Assembly: GCA_052148715.1 (NCBI GenBank) | Contig: JBKQHQ010000193.1 | Coordinates: 11,054 to 75,053 of the forward strand | DNA from: JBKQHQ01 sp052148715 | Lineage (GTDB): Bacteria > Pseudomonadota > Alphaproteobacteria > Rhizobiales > Xanthobacteraceae | Length of the DNA stretch: 64,000 nucleotides | Direction of reading: 5' to 3' | In this document: one piece after another, positions 6,943-15,669 of the stretch | How positions within the stretch are numbered: position 1 is the first letter of the stretch | How the letters are laid out: each line of letters begins with the position of its first letter | Translations under genes and position numbers: made by a program | Notes under the pieces: model-generated | Seen by the model: only the letters and a program-made list of their open reading frames with translations | Told to the model about the DNA's origin: nothing | Databases searched by the model: none

Positions 6943-9009
6943 TCAGCGTCCCTCCCGTGCCCAAGTGAGCGCCAGACTGCCGACCAGCAGCAACAGCCCA
7001 AGCAGCCCGGCGAAGATCGGCAGCACGCCGATGCCGCGCACAATACTCGCCTCGCGCATTTTTAGTCCGATCCAGTCGTCGCCTTTGTAGGTGTCGCTCG
7101 AGCGTACGCCGAGCACGCGCGGCAGGTGCAGGCCCGAGCCTTCGTCGAGGCGGCGCGCGGCGCCGCCGGTGGCTTGCAGCAGCGGAGCCAATACGTCGGG
7201 CGTCGAGGTCACCTCGGTGAATTCGCGCGGATTGGCCGGCCCGACATTGACGAGCGCATTGAGCTTGCCGTCGGTCGCACGCCAGAGCCCCAATTCGTTG
7301 GCCGCGATCGTGCTCGTCCAAACACCGGGATCGGCCGGCGACAGAGTCAACGTCCGGGTCGCGCCCGAGGGCGCCGTGAGCGTTACGTCGGACACGCTGT
7401 CGCCCATCGTCTGCCGCCGAATCGTGAGGTCGTGTCCGCGCGCGATAAGGCGTAACGCCTCCTCCTCGAGATCTGGCTCCTTCATCAGCCAGTGCGACAG
7501 GCGTCGCAGCAGATCGAGATGCGGACCGCCGCCCTCATAGCCGCGCGCCCACAGCCAAATGTGATCAGACAGCATCAGCGCAACCCGGCCCTCGCCCTCG
7601 CGCGAGAGCAGCAGCAGAGGCTTGTTGTCAGGTCCGTCCATCAGCACGGTGCCGGTGGAGTTGCGCGTGTCCACCAGCCGGAACCAGCGGCTCCAATGCG
7701 GCGGGTCGCTCTCGGCGCCTTCAAGCGCGCGGGTGACTGGATGGCGCTTGCCGAGGTCGGTCAGTTTTGCATGATACGGACGCTCGGTGACGCTTCCGCT
7801 CGGCTCGGCCGGCAGGATCGCGTCAAGCGGCGTGCGCCAGATGCTGGTCGGGCTCGCATAGTCCGGGCCGGCGGCGACCAGCACCGCGCCGCCATCGCGC
7901 ACATAGCGCGCGATATTGTCGAAATAAATGACCGGCAGCACGCCTTGCCGGGCGTAGCGGTCGAAGATGATGAGCTGAAACTCGTTGATCTTCTGCTGGA
8001 ATAATTCCCGGGTCGGGAACGCGATGAGCGAGAGCTCGTTGATCGGCGTGCCGTCCTGCTTCTCCGGCGGGCGCAGGATGGTAAAATGCACCAGATCGAC
8101 CGAGGCGTCGGACTTGAGCAGGTTGCGCCAGGTGCGCTCGCCGGCATGCGGCTCCCCGGAGACGAGGAGAACGCGCAGCTTGTCGCGCACCCCGTCGATC
8201 GAGACCACGGCGCGGTTGTTGACGGTCGTGAGCTCATCGGCGAGCGGAAGCGCTTCGATCTCGATGATGTTCGGCCCCGCATGCGGGATCTGGACGCTGA
8301 TCCGCTCGGTCTGCCCGCTCGCGACGTTGCGCGTCTCCAACAATTCGCCGTCACGGCGGACCGCGACTTGCGCCATGCCGGGGCGCGTGCCCTCGTCCTC
8401 GACACGAAACGAGATGGACTGCGACTGGCCGACAATGCCGAAGCGCGGCGCCGCTACCAGCGCCACGCGGCGGTCGCGCTCGCCCTTATGACCGGTGATC
8501 AGCGCATGCACGGGGGCAGAAAAGCCGAGCGCGGCAGCCTCCGCCGGCACGTCATGCACCCGTCCGTCGGTGATGAGAATGGCGCCCGCGACCCGATTGG
8601 GCGGCACGTCGGCAAGCGTGGCGGAGAGGGCGGAGAACAGCCGCGTGCCGTCGGTCTCGCCGTCCGACTGGCCGGCCTCGACCACCCGCACCTCCAGGCC
8701 GGGAATGCGGCCGAGCTGATCGGCGAGCGCCGCCCGCGCCGCCGCGGCCTGCTGCGTGCGATCGCCGAAGTCCTGGCTCGCGCTCTTGTCGACGACGACG
8801 GCCGCAACCGACGTCAGCGGTTCGCGGTCCTCCCGCGTGAACGAGGGATTGGCGAGCGCGAGCACCAGCAGGGCCAAGGCCGCAATGCGCATGAGCGCGC
8901 CGCGGCTCCGCGCCACCAGCAGCAGGACGGCAAGAGCCAGCGCGATCGCCGCGGCTGTCCACAGGACATAGGAGGGGACGAGCGGCGCGAACGCGATACT
9001 GAGATTCAA
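6943..9009 (-). CDS. Large membrane protein of the MoxR/DUF58 operon, glutamine-amidotransferase-like
   Basis: A 688-residue membrane protein, last in the moxR-DUF58-BatA operon. Two N-terminal helices (about residues 12-55) precede a vWA-like segment with VVVDKSASQDF in place of a clean MIDAS motif. A middle region (about 320-480) resembles class I glutamine-amidotransferase-like folds (LIIFDRYARQGVLPVIYFDN, DGGAVLVAAGPD) without an obvious catalytic Cys. One helix ends the protein. The start is TTG with GGAG 7 nt upstream, and there is only a 10-nt gap from the gene before. Such proteins are thought to serve envelope or metal-chaperone functions with MoxR; the precise role is unknown. Confidence 0.82.
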   Translation of the reverse strand: MNLSIAFAPLVPSYVLWTAAAIALALAVLLLVARSRGALMRIAALALLVLALANPSFTREDREPLTSVAAVVVDKSASQDFGDRTQQAAAARAALADQLGRIPGLEVRVVEAGQSDGETDGTRLFSALSATLADVPPNRVAGAILITDGRVHDVPAEAAALGFSAPVHALITGHKGERDRRVALVAAPRFGIVGQSQSISFRVEDEGTRPGMAQVAVRRDGELLETRNVASGQTERISVQIPHAGPNIIEIEALPLADELTTVNNRAVVSIDGVRDKLRVLLVSGEPHAGERTWRNLLKSDASVDLVHFTILRPPEKQDGTPINELSLIAFPTRELFQQKINEFQLIIFDRYARQGVLPVIYFDNIARYVRDGGAVLVAAGPDYASPTSIWRTPLDAILPAEPSGSVTERPYHAKLTDLGKRHPVTRALEGAESDPPHWSRWFRLVDTRNSTGTVLMDGPDNKPLLLLSREGEGRVALMLSDHIWLWARGYEGGGPHLDLLRRLSHWLMKEPDLEEEALRLIARGHDLTIRRQTMGDSVSDVTLTAPSGATRTLTLSPADPGVWTSTIAANELGLWRATDGKLNALVNVGPANPREFTEVTSTPDVLAPLLQATGGAARRLDEGSGLHLPRVLGVRSSDTYKGDDWIGLKMREASIVRGIGVLPIFAGLLGLLLLVGSLALTWAREGR

Positions 9010-9019
9010 AGGCCTGCTC

Positions 9020-11899
9020 CTATTGCCCCAGCCGCTCCAGCAGCGCCGGGATATGCACCTGATCCGCCTTGTAGTTGCCGGTCAGCGTGTACATCACAAT
9101 GTTGACGCCGGCGCGGAAGGCGTATTCGCGCTGACGCGGCTCGCCGGGCACCATCGGCAGCATCGGTTGCCCGTCCGGCCGCAGCGCCCAGGCGCCGGCC
9201 AGATCGTTGGAGGTGATGATGATCGAGGATACGCCGTCGCCCGCGCGTGCCGGACGGCCCGGCTCGTCCTCGTTTGCCGCCGGCAAGGCCTCGACCCACA
9301 GCTGGCCGGAATTGAAGCGCCCGGGGAAATCACGCATCAGAAAGAACGTCTTGGTCAACACGTGGTCGCGCGACACCGGCTCGAGCTCGGGAATGTCGAG
9401 CGAGGACAGGATCGACCGCAGCGCGATCATTCCCGGACCTTGCGCCTCGCCGCCGGGCCCGGGCGGAGCCTCGACCGCATCCCTTGTGTCGAACAACACC
9501 GTGCCGCCCTGTTTCATGTAGGCATCGATCCGCTGCAGCGTTTGCGGCGAGGGTTGCGGAGCAGCGCTGACAATCGGCCAGTAGATCAGCGGAAAGAACG
9601 CCAGCTCGTCCTTGGCCGGATCAAGACCGATAGGCTCGCCGCCTTCGAGCGCGGTGCGCTGCGCCAGAAACAAGGTGAGGCCCGACAACCCGGCCTTGGT
9701 CACCGCGTCAACCTCGGCATTGCCGCTGAGGACATAGGCAAGGTGGGTCTCGACGGTAGCTTTCTTCGCGAAATCGTCGCCCGCGTCATTCGCAGATGCG
9801 AGCGGAGAAACGAGCAGCGCGCCAGCGATCATCGCGGCGAGCATCAGCCCGGCCGCGACCGTCCCGGTCGGATGTTTCCGACTTGGACCAGTCATATCTT
9901 GCCGAAGTCGGGTATACCCGACTTCGGTGCGGCGGCGCCGCGGCAGCAGGCGGCCAATTCCACCGCCGAGCCAAATCACCACGAGCCCGTCGAGCAGAAG
10001 CAGCACGAGCGCCGTAAGCAGGACCGGCCCACGCAAATCTTGCGGCTCGCCGATCTGATAGGGTTCGTGGCGGGCATGAAGAGGAGCAAAATCGAGCGCC
10101 GCCAGCCGGTCGGATGGAATGAGAGTATTCACCGCGAGCAATCCTTCTGGTGGACCATAGAAGCCGGGTGGGTGATCGGCAGTCGCGCGGCCATCATAGC
10201 CGGTCGCGACCGGCCTTGCGCTCGGGGGCGGGGGCGCGAATGCCCCGAAGCCGTCGAGCAGGCGGGTCGGCGGCACCACCTCGCGGGCGGTGCGCTCGTT
10301 GGCACCCGCATCGGTCGTTGCCGTGGCGCCGGCAAGCCCGACCACCCGCTTGAGCATCTCGACGAAAGCGCCCGACAGCGGCAGGTCGGACCAGCGGGTA
10401 TCGGCGGTCACGTGGAACAGCACGATCAACCCCTTGCCGCGCTTTTGCGCGGTGACGAGCGGGGTCCCGTCGCCGAGGGCAGCCCAGGTGTGATCGTTCA
10501 GCGCCGAGTCCGGCTCGGCCAATACTTGGCGCGTCACCGTGACATCGCCGGGCACCGGCATCCCGGCAAACGGGCCTTCCCGGGAAAAGGCCGCGAGTTG
10601 TTGCGGTCGCTCCCAACTCATGGCGCCGCCGAGAATGCGCCCGCCCCGGCGCAGCTTCACCGGAACCAGATCGTCCTCGGCGGCAGCGAGCCGCGGTCCG
10701 GCAAAGCGCACCAGGACCCCACCGTCGTCGATCCAATGGTTGAGCTGCTCGCGCGAATCGCCGGCGATGTTGCCGACATCGGCAAGGATGATCATCGAGA
10801 GGTTCTGCTCGATGAAGCGCTTCACCGCTTCGGCCGGCGCCCCCGGCTCGGCTAGCCGCACGTCGGCGAAGGGATTGAGCGCGCGTCCAAGATAGTAGGT
10901 CGAGGCGAGCAGCGGCTGGGCCGTATCGGCCGTGGAGCCGGAGACGACGCCGACGGTGCGCCGGCGCCAGCGCTTATCGAGCAGTTGAACCGCGCCGGCC
11001 GAATGCTCGCCCGCAACCTCGAGCCGCGCGACGTCGTTGCGGATCTCCACCGGGAGATCGAGCGCTGCGTTCGTCTCGCGCTCGTCCGCCTTGAACGCGA
11101 ACGTCGCATCGCCGAGCGACAGTCCCTTCAGATCAATCGCCCGTACGACGCCTTGGTCCACGCCCGCCGCCGTAGCGCGCAGCACTTTCACGGTCAGCGC
11201 ACCGACCGCGTTCTCCGCGCCCGTGAGGGCATGCGCCGGCGGCAGCCCGCCATCAACCACGGTGATCGGCCGGTCGCCGACGAGGCGGGCGAGCTGTGCC
11301 ATGAATTCCGCGCCGCCGCCGAGGTCGACGCCGTCGGATAGCCAGACGAGCTCCGCGGTCGTGGTCGCGGAAAGGAAGCGGCCGAGCATGCCGAGGGCCT
11401 CGCTGCGCTCGAGCGAGTGCGGCTTCGGCTTGATCAGCTTGAGCCGCACCCGGGCGGCACCGGGGATCTCCAGGGTGACGTCTCGGTTCACCTCCGACAG
11501 TGGCACCAGGGCGACGCTGCGATTGTCGGTCTCGGCGCGCGCGAGCAAATCGTCGGCCATGCGCATGCGCGCATCCCAACTGCCGGCGGCCGCCCAACCG
11601 TCATCGATGAGAATAGTCAGCGGCGCCGCCGCCTGCGTGGTGGCGAGCGGCGGGTTCCACAGGGGACCGGCAGCCGCGAGGATGACGAGCGCCGCGAGGC
11701 TCAGACGAAGCAGCGTCAGCCACCACGGCGTGCGCGCCGGCGTCTCCTCTTTTGGCGCGATGTCGAAGAGGAGGCGCGTCGGCGGGAACGCGACGCGCCG
11801 CGGGCGCGGCGGAACGAGGCGCAGCAGCCACCACAGCACCGGCAAGCTCAAAAGACCGAGCAGCAGGAGGGGCGAAGCGAAGCCGAGCGGCAGACCCAT
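9020..11899 (-). CDS. BatA N-terminal domain / DUF4159 membrane protein
   Basis: A protein of about 959 residues. The N-terminus is a BatA (aerotolerance N-terminal) domain: helix near residues 8-28, a cytoplasmic FPPTRLLFDIAPKEETPARTPWWL motif region, and a second helix. A vWA-like region follows, then a helix pair near 640-700. The C-terminal 210 residues are a DUF4159 domain (VETHLAYVLSGNAEVDAV, FPLIYWPIV). DUF58 TGA and this ATG overlap as TGATG; a GTG one codon earlier is also possible. It probably works with MoxR and DUF58 in assembly of an envelope complex; this is inferred from operon type. Confidence 0.87.
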   Translation of the reverse strand: MGLPLGFASPLLLLGLLSLPVLWWLLRLVPPRPRRVAFPPTRLLFDIAPKEETPARTPWWLTLLRLSLAALVILAAAGPLWNPPLATTQAAAPLTILIDDGWAAAGSWDARMRMADDLLARAETDNRSVALVPLSEVNRDVTLEIPGAARVRLKLIKPKPHSLERSEALGMLGRFLSATTTAELVWLSDGVDLGGGAEFMAQLARLVGDRPITVVDGGLPPAHALTGAENAVGALTVKVLRATAAGVDQGVVRAIDLKGLSLGDATFAFKADERETNAALDLPVEIRNDVARLEVAGEHSAGAVQLLDKRWRRRTVGVVSGSTADTAQPLLASTYYLGRALNPFADVRLAEPGAPAEAVKRFIEQNLSMIILADVGNIAGDSREQLNHWIDDGGVLVRFAGPRLAAAEDDLVPVKLRRGGRILGGAMSWERPQQLAAFSREGPFAGMPVPGDVTVTRQVLAEPDSALNDHTWAALGDGTPLVTAQKRGKGLIVLFHVTADTRWSDLPLSGAFVEMLKRVVGLAGATATTDAGANERTAREVVPPTRLLDGFGAFAPPPPSARPVATGYDGRATADHPPGFYGPPEGLLAVNTLIPSDRLAALDFAPLHARHEPYQIGEPQDLRGPVLLTALVLLLLDGLVVIWLGGGIGRLLPRRRRTEVGYTRLRQDMTGPSRKHPTGTVAAGLMLAAMIAGALLVSPLASANDAGDDFAKKATVETHLAYVLSGNAEVDAVTKAGLSGLTLFLAQRTALEGGEPIGLDPAKDELAFFPLIYWPIVSAAPQPSPQTLQRIDAYMKQGGTVLFDTRDAVEAPPGPGGEAQGPGMIALRSILSSLDIPELEPVSRDHVLTKTFFLMRDFPGRFNSGQLWVEALPAANEDEPGRPARAGDGVSSIIITSNDLAGAWALRPDGQPMLPMVPGEPRQREYAFRAGVNIVMYTLTGNYKADQVHIPALLERLGQ

Positions 11900-12852
11900 C
11901 ACGTCGGCCTCCCTGTCTGGACGGATTGCCAGCGGCCTAGCGCCGCCAGCTCCGGGCCCGACACCATGTGGGAATGCAGCATCAGCAACAGCTCACTGGC
12001 GGGACGGTCGGTGCGATGAATGGCAAAGGTCCAGCCCAGGCGGTCGGTCTCGGCACGGATTTCGTCACGATGGCGCGCGATCCGCGCCGTGTAATCGAGA
12101 CGCCAGGTCTCGGCGCGTCCGGCCGTGATCTTGCCGGCGCCTTCGGGTTCCACGAATTCGATGCGGCCCGAATACGGGAAGGTCTCCTCGGCCGGGTCAA
12201 CGATCTGCACGACATGGCCGTGCGCACCGGAGGCGGAGAGCTGCGCGATGGTCTGGCGAACCTCCGGCATCGGGCTCCAGAGATCCGACAGGAGAACAAC
12301 TTCCGACAACGGTGATGGCGCAAACGAGGGCGGAAGGCTCGTGCGCTGCGTCGGGTCGTGCAGCATCGCTTGCGCGAGCCTCTCGACGACATTGCGGCTG
12401 GCGGTCGGGCGGGTGAGCCCGGGAACGCCGACGCGCTCGCCGCCCTCGACCAGGACTTCCGCCAGCGCGAACGCGATCACGAGCGCCCGGTCGAGCTTGG
12501 CCTCATTGGCGAGCGGAGAGGTGAAGGACATCGAGGGCGACCGGTCGGGCCAGATCCACACCGTGTGCGCGGCTTCCCACTCTTGCTCGCGCACATAGAG
12601 GTGGTCGTCGCGCCCGGAGCGCCGCCAGTCGACCCGCTGAGCGGGCTCGCCTGAGACGAAGCGGCGGTATTGCCAAAAGTTCTCGCCCGAACCGGCGCGA
12701 CGACGGCCGTGCAGCCCATGAATGATGGTTGCGGCGATGCGGCGGGCCTCGAGAATGAGCCGCGGCATGCTCGACGCGAGCGTACGGCCGGTGCCGGTCG
12801 CCCGCCGGACCGCGGCCGTTTCGAGTTGCTCGGGTGTTGGCTTGGCCGCCAT
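11899..12852 (-). CDS. DUF58 domain-containing protein
   Basis: A 317-residue soluble DUF58 protein. The signature GRRRAGSGENFWQYRRF and the following PAQRVDWRRSGR are present near residues 49-80, then a vWA-like fold (IWPDRSPSMSF, with D-x-S-x-S-like metal site). DUF58 proteins are regular partners of MoxR AAA+ ATPases. The start is an ATG 4 nt after the moxR stop, and the stop overlaps the next start, so it sits in the middle of a tight four-gene operon. Function is inferred from context. Confidence 0.92.
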   Translation of the reverse strand: MAAKPTPEQLETAAVRRATGTGRTLASSMPRLILEARRIAATIIHGLHGRRRAGSGENFWQYRRFVSGEPAQRVDWRRSGRDDHLYVREQEWEAAHTVWIWPDRSPSMSFTSPLANEAKLDRALVIAFALAEVLVEGGERVGVPGLTRPTASRNVVERLAQAMLHDPTQRTSLPPSFAPSPLSEVVLLSDLWSPMPEVRQTIAQLSASGAHGHVVQIVDPAEETFPYSGRIEFVEPEGAGKITAGRAETWRLDYTARIARHRDEIRAETDRLGWTFAIHRTDRPASELLLMLHSHMVSGPELAALGRWQSVQTGRPT

Positions 12853-12856
12853 CCGT

Positions 12857-13870
12857 TCACCCGACGCGGGTCTTCAGCCGGTCGATGACGCCTCCGATCG
12901 TCTCGCCTTCCGCGCGCGCCGCGAAGGTGAGCGCCATACGGTGCTTCAATACGGGGCCGGCAAGCTCAAGCACATCGTCAACGGAAGGCGCATAGCGGCC
13001 CTCGATCAACGCCCGGGCGCGCACCGCCAGCATCAAGGATTGGCTGGCGCGCGGGCCGGGCCCCCACGCGATCAGCTTGCTCAGGTCGCCGGCCTCCGGC
13101 CCCGGCCGCGCCGAGCGCACCAACGCCAAGATCGCCTCGACCACGGATTCGCCGACCGGGATGCGCCGCACCAGGCGTTGCGCCGAGAGCAGATCCTCGG
13201 CAGTCATGGCGGGCTTCGGCCGCACCTCGTCGGCGCCAGTGGTTTCGAAAAGGATGCGCCGTTCGGCCTGGCGATCCGGGTAGTCGACGTCGATCTCCAT
13301 CAGGAACCGGTCGAGTTGCGCCTCGGGCAGCGGGTAGGTGCCTTCCTGCTCCAGCGGGTTTTGGGTCGCCAGCACGTGAAAGGGTTTTGGCAGATCATGG
13401 CGCGCGCCCGCCACCGTAACATGCTGCTCCTGCATGGCCTGCAATAGGGCCGACTGGGTGCGCGGGCTGGCGCGGTTGATCTCGTCGGCCATCAGCAGCT
13501 GGGCGAAGATCGGACCGGCGATGAAGCGGAAATTGCGCTTGCCCCCGACGCTTTCCTCAAGGACTTCGGAACCGAGGATATCGGCGGGCATCAGGTCGGG
13601 GGTGAATTGGATGCGGCGGGCGTCGAGGCCAAGCACGGTGCCCATGGTGTCGACCAGCTTGGTCTTGGCAAGACCTGGCACGCCGACGAGCAGCGCATGC
13701 CCGCCGCAGAGCACGGTGATCAGCGCCCGGTCGATCACTTGGTCCTGGCCAAAAATGACCGCGCCAATCGCCGCCTTGGCGGCGCGCACGTGGGCACCGG
13801 TCGACTCAGCCGTCCGAACGATCATGTCCTCGAGCTTCTCGAGGCCGTCTCCGCCCGCCACCACTGCCAT
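12857..13870 (-). CDS. moxR: MoxR-family AAA+ ATPase
   Basis: A 337-residue AAA+ ATPase of the MoxR group. Walker A (GVPGLAKT) lies near residues 63-70 and Walker B (LLMADEINRA) near 123-132. Sensor 1 (FHVLATQNPLEQEGTYPLPEAQLDRF) is clear, as is the lid domain. MoxR proteins act as chaperone-like ATPases that activate or assemble vWA-containing partners. It is first in the operon moxR - DUF58 - BatA/DUF4159 - membrane protein, with gaps of 4, -1 and 10 nt. The promoter should lie in the 271-nt region upstream, which also serves the divergent DUF1285 operon. Confidence 0.95.
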   Translation of the reverse strand: MAVVAGGDGLEKLEDMIVRTAESTGAHVRAAKAAIGAVIFGQDQVIDRALITVLCGGHALLVGVPGLAKTKLVDTMGTVLGLDARRIQFTPDLMPADILGSEVLEESVGGKRNFRFIAGPIFAQLLMADEINRASPRTQSALLQAMQEQHVTVAGARHDLPKPFHVLATQNPLEQEGTYPLPEAQLDRFLMEIDVDYPDRQAERRILFETTGADEVRPKPAMTAEDLLSAQRLVRRIPVGESVVEAILALVRSARPGPEAGDLSKLIAWGPGPRASQSLMLAVRARALIEGRYAPSVDDVLELAGPVLKHRMALTFAARAEGETIGGVIDRLKTRVG

Positions 13871-14141
13871 GACTTCACGCTCCTATTTGACGCAATTATG
13901 TGACGCAATGTCGGTTAACACCCGCGAGTCGTCGCATGACAGGTAGTCGCATACAGAAGAACCGCGCGTATGAACCCGAATGCAAGCTCCTCGGGCCAGT
14001 TTTATGCAAATTGCGCACCATTCCCGACCGATCGGCTCCCTCTTGGGCTGATTCTGTCGCACATGTGCGGTTGCGCTATCTTCCGCCTGGGATACCCACG
14101 ATCAAGTTCAAGCGATTAGCGTACTTGAAGGATACCGAACG

Positions 14142-14741
14142 GTGAACATGGCGAAGGAAGGGCAGGGTGGCAGCCTTGACGCGATTGTCAGCGCGGCCAA
14201 GGAGGCTGCCGGCAAAGTATTACCCCCAGTACATTTGTGGAACCCGGCGTTTTGCGGCGACATCGACATGCGGATCGGCTCCGACGGCACCTGGTATTAC
14301 CTGAAAACCCCGATCGGCCGCCCGGCGCTGGTAAAACTGTTCGCCTCCGTGCTGAAACGGGAAGGGGAGAAGTATTTTCTGGTCACCCCGGTGGAAAAGG
14401 TTGGCATCGTCGTCGAAGACGCGCCTTTCCTGGCGGTCGAGATGTCGATCGAGCCATCGCCGCGCGGCCGAATGCTGCAGTTTCGTACCAATGTCGACGA
14501 CCGGGTGGCGTGCGGGCCCGAGCATGCGCTGCGGTTCGTGTTGGAACCGGCAACGGCTGGGCTCAAGCCCTATCTCCACGTGCGCCGTGATTTGTGGGCA
14601 AAGATAACGCGGGCCTTGTTCTATGACCTCGTGGCACTCGGTGAGGAGCGCGACATTAACGGCACCGCGATGTTTGGCGTGGCGTCGATGGGGGAATTCT
14701 TTGCCATGGCGCCGGCGCATGAGTTGCGAGCACTAGCGTGA
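14142..14741 (+). CDS. DUF1285 domain-containing protein
   Basis: A 199-residue protein with the DUF1285 core (HLWNPAFCGDIDMRIGSDGTWYY, then GRPALVKLFASVLKREGEKYFLVTPVEKVGI). The fold is known structurally, but no activity is established for it. The GTG start has AAGGAT 7 nt upstream; an ATG two codons later is the alternative. It is the first gene of a four-gene operon in which the next start overlaps this stop (GTGA). The operon continues with a NUDIX CoA pyrophosphatase, DUF6111 and the CCA enzyme, an arrangement common in Rhizobiales. Confidence 0.9.
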   Translation: MNMAKEGQGGSLDAIVSAAKEAAGKVLPPVHLWNPAFCGDIDMRIGSDGTWYYLKTPIGRPALVKLFASVLKREGEKYFLVTPVEKVGIVVEDAPFLAVEMSIEPSPRGRMLQFRTNVDDRVACGPEHALRFVLEPATAGLKPYLHVRRDLWAKITRALFYDLVALGEERDINGTAMFGVASMGEFFAMAPAHELRALA

Positions 14742-15409
14742 GCCAGGAGCCTGCGCCGCAGCAATCCCGCGGGTCGACCAGGCAGGCATTCTTCGATCGC
14801 GCCCGCGCGCGGCTCGATCTTGCGGTCCCGTCCGGACTGACCGACGCCACCATCACGCCGTCGCGTGGGGATCACGATCTCGATCCTGTGGTCCGCTCCA
14901 TCGCTGAAGTACGGCCGATCCGTCCGGCCGCCGTGCTGGTGCCGATCATCGATCGTACGGACGCTACGGTATTACTGACCCAGCGCGCGGCGCAATTGTC
15001 GGACCACGCCGGTCAGATCTCGTTTCCCGGTGGAAGGATCGACCCGGAGGACGCCACGCCGCTGGCGGCCGCCGTACGGGAAGCGCAGGAAGAGATCGGG
15101 CTCGAAGCCCGCTTCATCGAGCCGCTCGGTTATCTGGACCTCTACATGACGACGCTAGGCTACCGCATCGTGCCGACGGTCGCGCGCGTCGCGCCAGGCT
15201 TCACGCTCGCGCTCAGCCCGCACGAGGTTGAGGATGCCTTCGAAGTGCCGCTTGCATTTCTGATGAACCCTGCGAACCATCAGCAACACCGCCGCGAGTG
15301 GAAGGGCATGCAGCGGACTTTCTACGCAATCCCGTTTGGCGAGCGCTACATCTGGGGCGTCACCGCCGGGATCCTGCGGAATCTGTACGAACGGATTTGG
15401 CGCGAATGA
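14738..15409 (+). CDS. CoA pyrophosphatase, NUDIX (NudL-like)
   Basis: A 223-residue NUDIX hydrolase predicted to cleave coenzyme A and its thioesters at the pyrophosphate. It has the CoA-pyrophosphatase signature LTQRAAQLSDHAGQISFPGG upstream of the NUDIX box (GGRIDPEDATPLAAAVREAQEEIGL). The GTG start overlaps the DUF1285 stop by 4 nt, and the stop overlaps the DUF6111 start as ATGA, indicating translational coupling. There is no signal peptide. Confidence 0.92.
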   Translation: MSQEPAPQQSRGSTRQAFFDRARARLDLAVPSGLTDATITPSRGDHDLDPVVRSIAEVRPIRPAAVLVPIIDRTDATVLLTQRAAQLSDHAGQISFPGGRIDPEDATPLAAAVREAQEEIGLEARFIEPLGYLDLYMTTLGYRIVPTVARVAPGFTLALSPHEVEDAFEVPLAFLMNPANHQQHRREWKGMQRTFYAIPFGERYIWGVTAGILRNLYERIWRE

Positions 15410-15669
15410 TCCGTCCGATCTTGACTCAGCTGGCCCTGTTCGTGGCGCCCTTCGCCGCCTATGCGGCCTTCCTATGGGCGACGCGTGCCGGCGTTTTCCA
15501 CCCGGCGTCGTGGCCGCTTGCAACGGTTGCCTGGCTGTCGGTCTCCGCAGCCATTTTGGTAGCGGGCAGCTTCATCCTGCTGGCAAGTTTCTCCGGCGTG
15601 CCGGCTGGCTCGGCCTACGTGCCGGCGCATATGGAAGACGGCCGCTTGGTGCCCGGGCAGGCAAGATGA
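15406..15669 (+). CDS. DUF6111 family small membrane protein
   Basis: An 87-residue protein with two transmembrane helices (about residues 5-25 and 35-62) and a short polar tail (YVPAHMEDGRLVPGQ). It matches the small DUF6111 proteins that sit between the NUDIX and cca genes in Rhizobiales. ATGA overlaps at both ends make its reading frame and start unambiguous. The role is unknown. Confidence 0.88.
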   Translation: MIRPILTQLALFVAPFAAYAAFLWATRAGVFHPASWPLATVAWLSVSAAILVAGSFILLASFSGVPAGSAYVPAHMEDGRLVPGQAR

